Notes: generated by a model from the sequence alone, not told the origin. A stretch of DNA of 64,000 nt from Mactra quadrangularis (GCA_025267735.1 CM046299.1:37772887-37836886); one strand, 5' to 3'; shown: positions 36,301-42,119, counted from the stretch's first letter. Made by a program: numbers and translations.

Positions 36301-37119
36301 CAGTTGTCAACATGGAAGATTGGATTTATCCAAATTTGTGGCCTCATTGAATTAAGTCTATATTATTGTCATTATTATTAAATGTTGTTTAAATATTTAC
36401 AATGTACTATGTTAAATTTGATATAAATTCTACTGCTGATCAAATCACTATGATTACCAAAGATGATATGCTCAACTTTAAAAAGCTGGACAAATCTACA
36501 ATGTATGTTTACATTCTTATATTACAAGTATAACATCTTATTAATGTAGTCGCAGCCACCAGTATTTAAAAAAAAAACAAGAAAATACAGTTTGTTTTAG
36601 TTTGTTTTGGCGAAGAAACAACTTTTTACATCTTGCATAACATCATGAGAGCATTATATAGTACATGTTTTATATATCCTGGAGTTCTAGTGGCTTCTAT
36701 TACACTCCTTGTCTGACTTGATATATATCGATATATCACCGATACTTGCCTTTCGATAAATTGATACAAAATTTTCTATCAATGACAGCCCTACTGTAAA
36801 GTCATTGAATGTGTATAAGCATGAAACTTAGACTATAAAAAGTCATTACTTTAATTACTTTACAGATGTTAAAAAAGGGCAAGAAAAACTGGCATAAAAA
36901 TCAGTTTAAAATCCTCCCTCTTTTGAAAACTTAAGTCATTATAATATGCTTTATCAATATTAAACATTTATTTTTTCACTTACAGACAAAAAGACAACAG
37001 TGAAGATACCCTCTGTGACTTGGATGCAGCTGAATTCTGGCTATAATTCTACTGAGAATCAATCATTAAGTGCTAGCAGACAGGCATGTTCATCTACACA
37101 TAATACGAACTGTGAATAA
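6186..37119 (+). CDS. tim: timeless, circadian-clock type; 15 exons, 5' incomplete
   Basis: This gene encodes a TIMELESS-family protein. In insects the family member partners PERIOD in the clock's negative feedback loop and is degraded after light exposure. Exons by splice sites and phase: 6186-6319, 6725-6785, 9213-9266, 16990-17468, 17971-18040, 18764-18885, 26468-26581, 27184-27290, 28061-28256, 28668-28866, 29363-29463, 30985-31045, 34617-34818, 35201-35455, 36986-37119. They join in frame into 762 codons plus TAA, which makes chance improbable. Diagnostic blocks are [42 protein letters not shown] and [14 protein letters not shown]. These look closer to insect-type TIM than to the replication-fork paralogue TIMEOUT; that comparison is from memory. 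Odd points: the N-terminus is missing from the window, introns reach 7.7 kb and are full of transposons, and the C-terminus stops inside a satellite unit, much earlier than in Drosophila TIM. Confidence 0.9.
6415..6670 (+). mobile_element. tRNA-headed SINE-like insertion
   Basis: A polymerase III-like head has box A-like TAGTCCAGTGATAGG and box B-like GGCTTCAAATCC, followed by an unrelated body containing GACCAGAGGTAATAACCGTT. The tail block resembles 34855-34930. It sits in the short intron between tim exons A and B. Confidence 0.5.
6725..6785 (+). CDS. tim: tim exon B
   Basis: The exon runs from TTTTTTAG to CACAAAAG|GTAGGT. Its first base completes an AGG codon from exon A, and it ends in phase 0. 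It encodes [16 protein letters not shown] followed by NTSQK, matching the insect TIM stretch with NLFIQSIDKLLLYL. Confidence 0.85.
7130..7275. repeat. Degenerate tandem motif (ggacaaaaagtcccatgtc)
   Basis: About five imperfect copies of GGACAAAAAGTCCCATGTCA are interspersed with GACATGGG inverted counterparts, so the stretch can fold back on itself. It lies next to the inverted copy of the 4496 block. It is intronic within tim, and no gene is recognised. Confidence 0.6.
7350..7390 (-). repeat. Inverted dispersed repeat, right copy
   Basis: This is the reverse complement of the block at 4496-4537, sharing GTTAGGTGATCAATAGAATC. The two copies are about 2.8 kb apart in opposite orientation. Confidence 0.5.
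7560..9160 (-). mobile_element. CR1/jockey-like non-LTR retrotransposon, 5'-truncated and decayed
   Basis: On the minus strand the reverse-transcriptase motifs come in the order expected of a [20 protein letters not shown] (fingers/palm), [15 protein letters not shown] and FADDCIVY (catalytic YADD box, with F for Y). Downstream sequence to about 7560 carries thumb and connection-like remnants. The endonuclease domain is absent, so the copy is 5'-truncated. The insertion ends about 50 bases from tim exon C. Confidence 0.85.
8252..9154 (-). pseudogene. Reverse transcriptase of CR1/jockey-like LINE (frameshifted)
   Basis: Three open pieces (8891-9154, 8548-8793, 8252-8551) form one broken reverse transcriptase. 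The first includes [19 protein letters not shown], typical of the linker before the RT domain; the second has [20 protein letters not shown] and the [11 protein letters not shown] motif; the third has [20 protein letters not shown] and FADD. Frame changes between the pieces mean no full enzyme can be made. Confidence 0.88.
9213..9266 (+). CDS. tim: tim exon C
   Basis: This 54-base exon lies between TATTGCAG and GATATG|GTGAGT, in phase 0 at both ends, and encodes [18 protein letters not shown]. The insect TIM counterpart is FWGVTMVQLIALIYKD. It is followed by a 7.7-kb intron. Confidence 0.88.
9540..9712. repeat. CTCA/CACT-rich low-complexity tandem repeat
   Basis: The stretch is built from CACTCACTCAAACACTACCT-like units with a CTCA core, some units repeated exactly. 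The open frame through it is a by-product of the repeat. It lies in the large tim intron. Confidence 0.8.
9912..10364 (-). pseudogene. L1-like ORF2 C-terminus with zinc finger
   Basis: This 150-residue open piece carries a C-x2-C-x7-H-x4-C arrangement in [19 protein letters not shown], typical of the zinc finger at the end of LINE reverse transcriptases. It ends at a natural-looking stop at 9912, so it probably represents the element's C-terminus. Confidence 0.8.
10903..11580 (-). pseudogene. L1-like reverse transcriptase core fragment
   Basis: This 225-residue piece has [20 protein letters not shown] (the R-Q-G-x-P-L-S palm motif) and [13 protein letters not shown] (catalytic F-A-D-D), then [10 protein letters not shown] and [18 protein letters not shown] in the thumb. 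The family's usual RQGDPLSP is altered to RQGGPLSL. Upstream pieces of the same domain are in other frames. Confidence 0.85.
12791..12979 (-). pseudogene. L1-like endonuclease C-terminal fragment
   Basis: This 62-residue piece contains [18 protein letters not shown] and [10 protein letters not shown], the D-x-W...FTW...S/C-R-L-D-Y pattern of the last part of L1-type endonucleases. It continues the fragment lying 5' on the minus strand beyond the nested insertion. Confidence 0.8.
13346..13454. repeat. (TCCG/TCTG)n microsatellite
   Basis: About 27 tetranucleotide units, mostly TCCG with an early block of TCTG. The arginine/proline/serine- or threonine/aspartate-rich open frames in several phases are artefacts of this repeat. 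Confidence 0.97.
13681..14490. repeat. 145-bp tandem array with 290-bp dimer structure
   Basis: TAGGTTCACCAAATTTTATG-like landmarks fall at 13686, 13831, 13976, 14121, 14267 and 14412, spacing 145-146. Units alternate between an AACCACCAATGTACC type and a CAACGACTGTACC type, so the higher-order unit is a 290-bp dimer. More divergent units continue to about 15230. Open frames across it arise from the repeat. Confidence 0.9.
15300..15455 (-). pseudogene. L1-like endonuclease N-terminal fragment
   Basis: The fragment begins [20 protein letters not shown] and continues to [13 protein letters not shown], matching the N-terminal strand and E-T motif (metal-binding glutamate) of apurinic-like LINE endonucleases. 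LINE coding stops abruptly where the nested element begins; open codons after that belong to the insertion. Confidence 0.85.
15471..16989. other. AT-rich tim intron, no gene seen
   Basis: No coding frame, RNA gene or clear repeat stands out between the LINE end and tim exon D. The single short open frame on the minus strand lacks any recognisable motif. Confidence 0.6.
16990..17468 (+). CDS. tim: tim exon D (serine-rich linker)
   Basis: The exon follows ATTTATAG and ends GAGTTAAG|GTAAGT. Reading is open from the acceptor in phase 0 ([20 protein letters not shown]), so the ATG at 17023 is internal and not a start. The segment is acidic, cysteine- and serine-rich, ending [18 protein letters not shown], a plausible kinase-target cluster as in insect TIM's equivalent acidic/serine linker. 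At 479 bases it is the largest tim exon here. Confidence 0.85.
17971..18040 (+). CDS. tim: tim exon E
   Basis: Bounded by TATTTTCAG and ACTCAAG|GTAGGT, the exon encodes [20 protein letters not shown], then ILK. The pattern parallels the insect segment LKEFTVDFLLKGYSYLVEEL. The first base completes a split arginine codon. Confidence 0.88.
18764..18885 (+). CDS. tim: tim exon F
   Basis: Bounded by ATCTTGGTAG and AAAATAAG|GTGAGT. It encodes [20 protein letters not shown] and [20 protein letters not shown]. The [12 protein letters not shown] block matches the helix conserved in both TIM and TIMEOUT families. It is followed by a 7.6-kb intron holding four transposon remnants. Confidence 0.9.
20265..20405 (+). 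repeat. Dispersed repeat, copy 1
   Basis: A roughly 140-base block including GGGCTGTCATTGATAGAA and GGCAAGTATCGGTGATA recurs as a reverse complement at 36660-36800. Both copies are in tim introns. The family is not recognised. Confidence 0.6.
20876..20943. repeat. GC-rich short tandem repeat (cgtacccgtacgaactcttg)
   Basis: A 20-base unit, CGTACCCGTACGAACTCTTG, repeats about two and a half times within a region dense in CGTACGG. The block is much more GC- and CpG-rich than its AT-rich surroundings. Confidence 0.7.
21038..21562 (-). pseudogene. Protease-like N-terminal fragment of a second Helitron-related ORF (tentative)
   Basis: This 174-codon open frame includes [20 protein letters not shown]. 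The H-Q-G...A-G-x-Q-C-x-x pattern resembles the start of the protease-like domain in the Helitron ORF at 50761 (HQGD...RGKQC). After about residue 60 the resemblance fades, so it is at most a fragment. Part of the frame overlaps a dispersed repeat (21161-21305). Identification rests on one short motif. Confidence 0.35.
21161..21305 (+). repeat. Direct dispersed repeat, copy 1
   Basis: A block of about 145 bases with CATGTCAAAGGTGCAAATCT and a GGGAGGGGTACCCC inverted core is repeated in the same orientation at 22362-22505. Confidence 0.75.
22362..22505 (+). repeat. Direct dispersed repeat, copy 2
   Basis: This is the same-orientation partner of 21161-21305, 1.2 kb away, sharing GGGTACGGGAGGGGTA and CATGTCAAAGGTGCAAATCT. 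The pair may flank or belong to one composite insertion. Confidence 0.75.
22640..23583 (+). mobile_element. Non-LTR retrotransposon 3' end with TTCTG tail
   Basis: A C-terminal coding remnant (below) is followed by about 400 bases of non-coding sequence ending in TGTTCTGTTCTGTTCTG at 23566-23583, a short tandem tail as used by several LINE clades. The 5' part, including the reverse transcriptase, is absent. It lies in the tim intron between exons F and G. Confidence 0.65.
22680..23166 (+). pseudogene. LINE C-terminal zinc-finger fragment
   Basis: Open from about 22680, it encodes a helical segment with [13 protein letters not shown] and then [20 protein letters not shown], a C-x2-C...H-x4-C finger typical of the region after LINE reverse transcriptases, ending at TAG 23164. 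No catalytic domain remains. Confidence 0.7.
23782..25321 (+). mobile_element. Tc1-like (DD34E) DNA transposon, inactive
   Basis: The element is bounded by TA dinucleotides with degenerate terminal inverted repeats: TACTGACACAAAAAAG at the left and the reverse complement of TACTGAGAGTTTAATAATC at the right, with ACTTTTATA matched further in. The length of about 1.5 kb suits Tc1 elements. It contains one broken transposase gene and lies in the tim intron between exons F and G. The ends are moderately certain. Confidence 0.75.
24099..25069 (+). pseudogene. Tc1-like transposase with stop and catalytic deletion
   Basis: The N-terminal helix-turn-helix region reads [20 protein letters not shown], followed by [17 protein letters not shown]. 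An in-frame TAA sits at 24120. At about 24509 the usual VLFSDESRF box is reduced: roughly 7 bases are missing, which removes the first catalytic aspartate and shifts the frame into the 24479-25069 ORF. The rest is intact: [11 protein letters not shown], the second aspartate in [10 protein letters not shown], and the glutamate of NPIEHLWD exactly 34 residues later. Confidence 0.92.
25640..25790 (+). repeat. Dispersed repeat, copy 1 (partner at 27850)
   Basis: Shared stretches include CTGCACAACAACAGTTTTTG-like and CCTCCGAACAGCAACACGCT sequences, ending TTTAGTCCCTCCCAGT. A diverged same-orientation copy is at 27850-28000. Possibly an old SINE or MITE. Confidence 0.6.
25944..26075. repeat. 47-bp tandem repeat, about three copies
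   Basis: CATCAAATTT landmarks at 25951, 25998 and 26045 give an exact 47-base period with a unit containing ACTACATCAAATTTAGTATG. Intronic. Confidence 0.85.
26468..26581 (+). CDS. tim: tim exon G
   Basis: Bounded by TATTTACAG and ATGAAAAG|GTAAGA. It encodes [20 protein letters not shown] and a tail ending KSYTLTMK, matching the insect block with TYDVLSYLTYEG. Split codons join cleanly on both sides. Confidence 0.88.
27184..27290 (+). CDS. tim: tim exon H
   Basis: Bounded by a TA-rich tract ending TTCAG and ATGCAAC|GTAAGT. It encodes [20 protein letters not shown] and then [16 protein letters not shown]. This corresponds to the RRMHLVVTAIREFL helix of insect TIM. Confidence 0.88.
27635..27840 (+). 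mobile_element. SINE family B copy
   Basis: A tRNA-like head ends in box B-like CAGTTCAAATCCC, followed by a body with GAGCAAGAAACTTTATCCTA and CTAGCTCAGTACTGGGG. Related copies occur at 34980-35165 and 62005-62170. The short open frame through it is not a gene. Confidence 0.7.
27850..28000 (+). repeat. Dispersed repeat, copy 2 (partner at 25640)
   Basis: Shares AACAACAACAGCTTTTGGCA-like and CCTCTGAACAGCAACACTCT blocks with 25640-25790 in the same orientation, with moderate divergence. Confidence 0.6.
28061..28256 (+). CDS. tim: tim exon I
   Basis: Bounded by TATTTTTCAG and GTCAAACA|GTAAGT. It encodes [20 protein letters not shown] and [24 protein letters not shown]...LF and TNH...LLD are strong Timeless-family anchors. 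Confidence 0.92.
28285..28510 (+). mobile_element. SINE family A copy, head-truncated
   Basis: The body matches the complete copy at 35985: GCTTGGTCATGAAATAATTTCTA, a CAGAGATTTAGCCTTTC block and GTGAGTAGGTTGACTG. The tRNA-like head is mostly lost. Confidence 0.65.
28668..28866 (+). CDS. tim: tim exon J
   Basis: Bounded by TTATTTCAG and ACTCTG|GTCAGT (a less common but valid GT donor). It encodes [20 protein letters not shown] and [12 protein letters not shown]. The [10 protein letters not shown] string is almost identical to insect circadian TIM and differs from the equivalent NHCIVKMLHR-type string of TIMEOUT, which supports the clock paralogue. Confidence 0.93.
29363..29463 (+). CDS. tim: tim exon K
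   Basis: Bounded by TATATTTCAG and ATGGAAGG|GTAAGT. It encodes [20 protein letters not shown] and ends ILMEG, matching insect WSDLIEYVIHKFMN. The last two bases of a glycine codon are completed by exon L. Confidence 0.88.
29494..29670 (+). mobile_element. tRNA-headed SINE-like copy with poly-G
   Basis: Box A-like GCGCAGTTGGTAGTGCACTGG and box B-like GGGTTCAAATTTC mark a tRNA-derived head. A run of 16 G (29574-29589) follows directly, an expansion of the head's 3' G-run or of the head-body joint. Confidence 0.5.
29671..30984. other. tim intron, no gene seen
   Basis: Only short open frames without recognisable motifs are present, and nothing repeats elsewhere in the window that I can detect. 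Confidence 0.55.
30985..31045 (+). CDS. tim: tim exon L
   Basis: Bounded by GTTTTTACAG and CTTGAG|GTATAT. It encodes [20 protein letters not shown] after completing the split glycine. It is lysine/glutamate-rich and helical, corresponding to the variable linker before the C-terminal block of TIM. Confidence 0.8.
31413..32282. mobile_element. Mariner/Tc1-type deletion derivative with about 290-bp inverted repeats
   Basis: The left arm (31413-31702) and right arm (31985-32282) are near-perfect inverted copies starting ACTGAACAAAA and flanked by TA. The roughly 280-base centre keeps a broken transposase start ([20 protein letters not shown], then [12 protein letters not shown] and a [12 protein letters not shown] block) resembling the Tc1-type DNA-binding domain. 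The catalytic domain has been deleted. The element could fold into a long hairpin in the tim pre-mRNA. Confidence 0.85.
32283..33059. other. tim intron, no gene seen
   Basis: AT-rich sequence with no recognisable coding or repeat content other than short homopolymer runs. Confidence 0.5.
33060..33350 (+). mobile_element. SINE family A copy
   Basis: Shares with the 35985 copy a head segment ACAAGTCTACTGATCG, a body with CTCGTGGAGTTTTGTCA, and the tail GAGTAGGTTGACTGGCCG. Diverged but traceable along its length. Confidence 0.7.
34170..34350 (+). mobile_element. tRNA-headed SINE-like copy
   Basis: A head CATAGCCTAGTGGTAGAGTA (box A-like) is followed by a degraded box B (CTCTGATCCTGG) and a body with GGTATTAGCAACTCCCTTGC. 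It is not clearly the same family as A or B. Confidence 0.45.
34617..34818 (+). CDS. tim: tim exon M
   Basis: Phase 0 requires the acceptor ACATTTAAG|GCAGGA, an AAG-type site, rather than the nearby GGCAG. The donor is AAAATAG|GTAAGT. It encodes [20 protein letters not shown] and then [20 protein letters not shown], ending LLEAASIKI. Highly charged and helical. Confidence 0.82.
34980..35165 (+). mobile_element. SINE family B copy
   Basis: Head GTGGCAAAGCGGTTACAAGT, box B-like GTTCAAACCCC, then GAGCAAGAAACTTTATTCTA and CTAGCTCAGTACTGGGG as in 27635. It lies just 35 bases 5' of tim exon N. Confidence 0.72.
35201..35455 (+). CDS. tim: tim exon N
   Basis: Bounded by TTACTAACAG and ATTGAAG|GTAAGC. 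It encodes [37 protein letters not shown] and [20 protein letters not shown]. The P-I-x-x-x-N-E-E and L-G-L/I...x-R-I-P-H pattern matches the C-terminal conserved block of insect TIM. Confidence 0.9.
35508..35790 (+). mobile_element. SINE family A copy
   Basis: Aligns to the 35985 copy through AAGTATACTGATCGAG, GAGGAGTTTGGTGATGAAAT, AGTAGGTTGACTGACCAC and GACCTATACAATGTGTTGCT. Two family A copies sit within 500 bases of each other here. Confidence 0.75.
35985..36290 (+). mobile_element. SINE family A, most complete copy with tRNA-like head
   Basis: The head reads like a tRNA: GCTAGCTCAGTTAGTAGCAC (box A), GGGTTCGATTCCCGGGC (box B). A unique body with CTTGGTCATGAAATTATTTC follows, then the tail AGTAGGTTGACTGACCGCC, ending GTTGCTACGGCGTAAAACCC. 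It is not a tRNA gene: the acceptor stem is imperfect and the body continues for over 200 bases. Confidence 0.8.
36660..36800 (-). repeat. Dispersed repeat, copy 2 (inverted relative to 20265)
   Basis: Shares TATCACCGATACTTGCC and TTCTATCAATGACAGCCCT with the reverse complement of 20265-20405. Confidence 0.6.
36986..37119 (+). CDS. tim: tim exon O (terminal), stop inside satellite unit
   Basis: After CACTTACAG the frame encodes [20 protein letters not shown] and ends THNTNCE with TAA at 37117-37119. VTWMQL parallels the P-x-W-x-Q-L motif of insect TIM, but insect proteins continue far beyond it. The final codons and the stop fall in a diverged first unit of the 41-bp satellite. Confidence 0.82.
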
Positions 37120-40100
37120 AGTCTATTGGCTGCGGAACACGTAGTATGGACTGAGAATAAAGTCTATTGGCTGCGGAACACATAGTATGGACTGTGAATA
37201 AAGTCGTTTTCCTGAGGTACACATAGTATGTACTGTGAGTAAAGTATATTTGCTGAGGAACACAAAGTATGCACTGTGAGTAAAGTATATTTGCTGAGGA
37301 ACACAAAGTATGCACTGTGAGTAAAGTATATTTGCTGAGGAACATGTAGTGTGCGTTGTGAGTAAAGTATATTTGCTGAGAAACACGTAGTATGGACTGT
37401 GAGTAAAGTATATTTGCTGAGAAACACGTAGTATGGACTGTGAGTAAAGTATATTTGCTGAGAAACACGTAGTATGGACTGTGAGTAAAGTATATTTGCT
37501 GAGAAACATGTAGTATGCACTGTGAGTAAAGTATATTTGCTGAGAAACACGAAATATGGACTGTGAGTAAAGTATATTTGTTGAGGAACACGTAGTATGC
37601 ACTGTGAGTAAGGTATATTTGCTGAGAAACATGTAATATGCACTGAGAGTAAAGTATATTTGCTTAGGAACACGTAGTATGGACTGTGAGTAAAGTATAT
37701 TTGCTGAGAAACATGTAGTATGCACTGTGAGTAAAGTATATTTGCTGAGGAACATGAAGTATGGACTGTGAGTAAAGTATATTTGCTGAGAAACATGTAG
37801 TATGCACTGTGAGTAAAGAATATTATTTTTGCTGAGAAACATGCAGTATGCACTTTGAGTAAAGTATATTTGCTGAGGAACATGTAGTATGCGTTGTGAG
37901 TAAAGTATATTTGCTGAGTAACATGTTGTATGCACTATGAGTAAAGTATATTTGCTGAGAAACATGTAGTATGCACTGTGAGTAAAGTATATTTGCTAAG
38001 AAACACGTTGTATGCACTATGAGTAAAGTATATTTGCTGAGAAACATGTAGTATGCACTGTGAGTAAAGTATATTTGCTGAGGAACACGTAGTATGCACT
38101 GTGAGTAAAGTATATTTGCTGAGAAACACGTAGTATGCACTACGAGAAAAGTATATTTGCTGAGGAACACGTAGTATGCACTGTGAGTAAAGTATATTTG
38201 CTGAGAAACACGTAGTATGCACTACGAGAAAAGTATATTTGCTGAGGAACACGTAGTATGGGCTGTGAGTAAAGTATATTTGCTGAGAAACACGTAGTAT
38301 GGACTGTGAGTAAAGTATATTTGCTGAGGAACATGTAGTATGCGTTGTGAGTAAAGTATATTTGCTGAGGAACATGTAGTATGCACTGTGAGTAAAGTAT
38401 ATTTGCTGAGAAACACGTAGTATGGACTGTGAGTAAAGTATATTTGCTGAGAAACACTAAGTATGGACTGTGAGTAAAGTATTTTTGCTGAGAAACACGA
38501 AGTATGGACTGTGAGTAAAGTATATTTGCTGAGAAACACGTAGTATGGACTGTGAGTAAAGTATATTTGCTGAGAAACACGTAGTATGGACTGTGAGTAA
38601 AGTATATTTGCTGAGAAACACGTAGTATGGACTGTGAGTAAAGTATATTTGCTGAGAAACACTAAGTATGGACTGTGAGTAAAGTATATTTGCTGAGAAA
38701 CACGAAGTATGGACTGTGAGTAAAGTATATTTGTTGAGGAACACGTAGTATGCACTGTGAGTAAGGTATATTTGCTGAGAAACATGTAATATGCACTGAG
38801 AGTAAAGTATATTTGCTTAGGAACACGTAGTATGGACTGTGAGTAAAGTATATTTGCTGAGAAACATGTAGTATGCACTGTGAGTAAAGTATATTTGCTG
38901 AGGAACATGAAGTATGGACTGTGAGTAAAGTATATTTGCTGAGAAACATGTAGTATGCACTGTGAGTAAAGAATATTATTTTTGCTGAGAAACATGCAGT
39001 ATGCACTTTGAGTAAAGTATATTTGCTGAGGAACATGTAGTATGCGTTGTGAGTAAAGTATATTTGCTGAGTAACATGTTGTATGCACTATGAGTAAAGT
39101 ATATTTGCTGAGAAACATGTAGTATGCACTGTGAGTAAAGTATATTTGCTAAGAAACACGTTGTATGCACTATGAGTAAAGTATATTTGCTGAGAAACAT
39201 GTAGTATGCACTATGAGTAAAGTATATTTGCTGAGGAACACGTAGTATGCACTGTGAGTAAAGTATATTTGCTGAGAAACACGTAGTATGCACTACGAGA
39301 AAAGTATATTTGCTGAGGAACACGTAGTATGCACTGTGAGTAAAGTATATTTGCTGAGAAACACGTAGTATGCACTACGAGAAAAGTATATTTGCTGAGG
39401 AACACGTAGTATGGACTGTGAGTAAAGTATATTTGTTGAGGAACACGTAGTATGGACTGTGAGTAAAGTATATTTGCTGAGGAACATGTAGTATGCGTTG
39501 TGAGTAAAGTATATTTGCTGAGGAACATGTAGTATGCACTGTGAGTAAAGTATATTTGCTGAGAAACACGTAGTATGGACTGTGAGTAAAGTATATTTGC
39601 TGAGAAACACGTAGTATGGACTGTGAGTAAAGTATATCTGTTGAGGAACACGTAGTATGCACTGTGTGTAAGGTATATTTGCTGAGAAACATGTAGTATG
39701 CACTGTGAGTAAAGTATATTAATTTTGCTGAGAAACATGTAGTATGGACTGTGAGTAAAGTATATTTGCTGAGGAACATGTAGTATGCACTGTGAGTAAA
39801 GTATATTTGCTGAGAAACATGTAGTATGCACTACGAGAAAAGTATATTTGCTGAGGAACATGTAGTATGCACTGTGAGTAAAGTATATTTGCTGAGGAAC
39901 ACGTAGTATGGACTGTGAGTAAAGTATATTTGCTGAGGAACATGTAGTATGCACTGTGAGTAAAGTATATTTGCTGAGAAACACGTAGTATGCACTGTGA
40001 GTAAAGTATATTTGTTGAGAAACATGTAGTATGGACTGTGAGTAAAGTATATTTGTTGAGAAACATGTAGTATGCACTGTGAGTAAAGTATATTTGCTAA

Positions 40101-41365
40101 GAAACACGTTGTATGCACTATGAGTAAAGTATATTTGCTGAGAAACATGTAGTATGCACTGTGAGTAAAGTATATTTGCTGAGGAACACGTAGTATGCAC
40201 TGTGAGTAAAGTATATTTGCTGAGAAACACGTAGTATGCACTACGAGAAAAGTATATTTGCTGAGGAACACGTAGTATGCACTGTGAGTAAAGTATATTT
40301 GCTGAGAAACACGTAGTATGCACTACGAGAAAAGTATATTTGCTGAGGAACACGTAGTATGGACTGTGAGTAAAGTATATTTGTTGAGGAACACGTAGTA
40401 TGGACTGTGAGTAAAGTATATTTGCTGAGGAACATGTAGTATGCGTTGTGAGTAAAGTATATTTGCTGAGGAACATGTAGTATGCACTGTGAGTAAAGTA
40501 TATTTGCTGAGAAACACGTAGTATGGACTGTGAGTAAAGTATATTTGCTGAGAAACACGTAGTATGGACTGTGAGTAAAGTATATCTGTTGAGGAACACG
40601 TAGTATGCACTGTGTGTAAGGTATATTTGCTGAGAAACATGTAGTATGCACTGTGAGTAAAGTATATTAATTTTGCTGAGAAACATGTAGTATGGACTGT
40701 GAGTAAAGTATATTTGCTGAGGAACATGTAGTATGCACTGTGAGTAAAGTATATTTGCTGAGAAACATGTAGTATGCACTGTGAGTAAAGTATATTTGCT
40801 GAGAAACATGTAGTATGCACTGTGAGTAAAGTATATTTGCTGAGGAACACGTAGTATGGACTGTGAGTAAAGTATATTTGCTGAGGAACATGTAGTATGC
40901 ACTGTGAGTAAAGTATATTTGCTGAGAAACACGTAGTATGCACTGTGAGTAAAGTATATTTGTTGAGAAACATGTAGTATGGACTGTGAGTAAAGTATAT
41001 TTGTTGAGAAACATGTAGTATGCACTGTGAGTAAAGTATATTTGCTGAGGAACATGTAGTATGCACTGTGAGTAAAGTATATTTGCTGAGGAACACGTAG
41101 TATGGACTGTGAGTAAGGTATATTTGCTGAGAAACACGTAGTATGGACTGTGAGTAAAGTATATTTGTTGAGGAACACGTAGTATGGACTGTGAGTAAAG
41201 TATATTTGCTGAGAAACATGTAGTATGGACTGTGAGTAAGGTATATTTGCTAAGGAACACGTAGTATGAACTGTGAGTAAGGTATATTTGCTAAGGAACA
41301 CGTAGTATGCACTGTGAGTAAGGTATATTTGCTAAGGAACACATGGTATGCACTTCGAATACAAA
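37100..41365. repeat. 41-bp minisatellite, about 104 units
   Basis: Unit: TAGTATGGACTGTGAGTAAA followed by GTATATTTGCTGAGAAACACG. From the landmark at 37115 to its last clear copy at 41317 is 4202 bases, equal to 102 x 41 plus 20; the 20 bases are four +5 variant units (near 37816, 38969, 39713 and 40661). Variant spacing shows internal duplications of 28 units (1153 bases) and 23 units (948 bases). Reverse-strand frames are open in all three phases because the unit lacks stops there; no gene is implied. Confidence 0.97.
37115..37202 (+). promoter_or_regulatory. Three AATAAA poly(A) signals in the first satellite units
   Basis: AATAAA occurs at 37115-37120, 37156-37161 and 37197-37202, exactly 41 bases apart. 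The first overlaps the tim stop codon. Later units have AGTAAA instead. These are plausible 3'-end processing signals for tim mRNA, but a signal overlapping the stop implies an extremely short 3' UTR unless a later one is used. Confidence 0.5.
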
Positions 41366-41384
41366 TTTATATTTGCTGACAATA

Positions 41385-42119
41385 ATGATGATTCTAACAT
41401 AGACACGTGCGTTTTCATTCTTTATTTAATGTGACGTCATCTATGCTTTAATATTGAACAAAATATAAACTCGTGACGGCTGTTATAACTTTACTCCCCA
41501 CGTTAAATGAACAAAGCCGAAAATAGTGCCCGAGTTTATAAGGGATTGACTTTAACAGGATTGACTTTAACAGGACCTTGGTTGTCCGTAATAAACATGT
41601 CAGTAAATGTAAAACATGTACTAACTACTTGAAGTGAAATGATCTAAACTGAGTTTAAAACGATTCTAGCATAAAAAAGACCTACTTCAAGACGTATCTG
41701 TAACACTTGAACAGTGTATTGACCTTAGATAATGAATGCCAAATGTATTATTTTGTAAAATATCTGATAGTACTTAACTTACAACATGACTCAATGGTTG
41801 CCTGCAAGACTGTTGTAAGTGCATTGCGTTAAAGAGCGAGTTACTACAGTCTTTTGGGCAGCCCTAGATGTACATTAAAATATTATTTTATAATAGTCAT
41901 TTAAAATTGATACTAAATAGTGTCCTAATAGTGGTCCAATATACAAAAGTATTATTTTAGTTTATTTTGCCTATTGTAAAAGACAGTTAAAAGTGTGTGT
42001 TCAGGTTTTATTTTCAATTTGTCCCAATATAACTCGAGTTTTACATTGTGCTGATTGTTCTACATGCATGATGTAACTTTGTATTGTTGTCATCTTTTTT
42101 TATACGTTTTCATTGATTG
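41385..42119. other. Intergenic, no gene seen
   Basis: Between the satellite and the Harbinger element I see no coding frame, RNA gene or repeat shared with the rest of the window. Confidence 0.55.

Noticed and set aside
39211..41301. 696-codon minus-strand ORF and overlapping relatives
   Set aside because: It lies wholly within the 41-bp satellite. The unit has no stop on that strand, so all frames are open; there is no start context, splice structure or family resemblance.
37100..41365. CRISPR array
   Set aside because: The 41-base units are contiguous without unique spacers, and the genome is eukaryotic.
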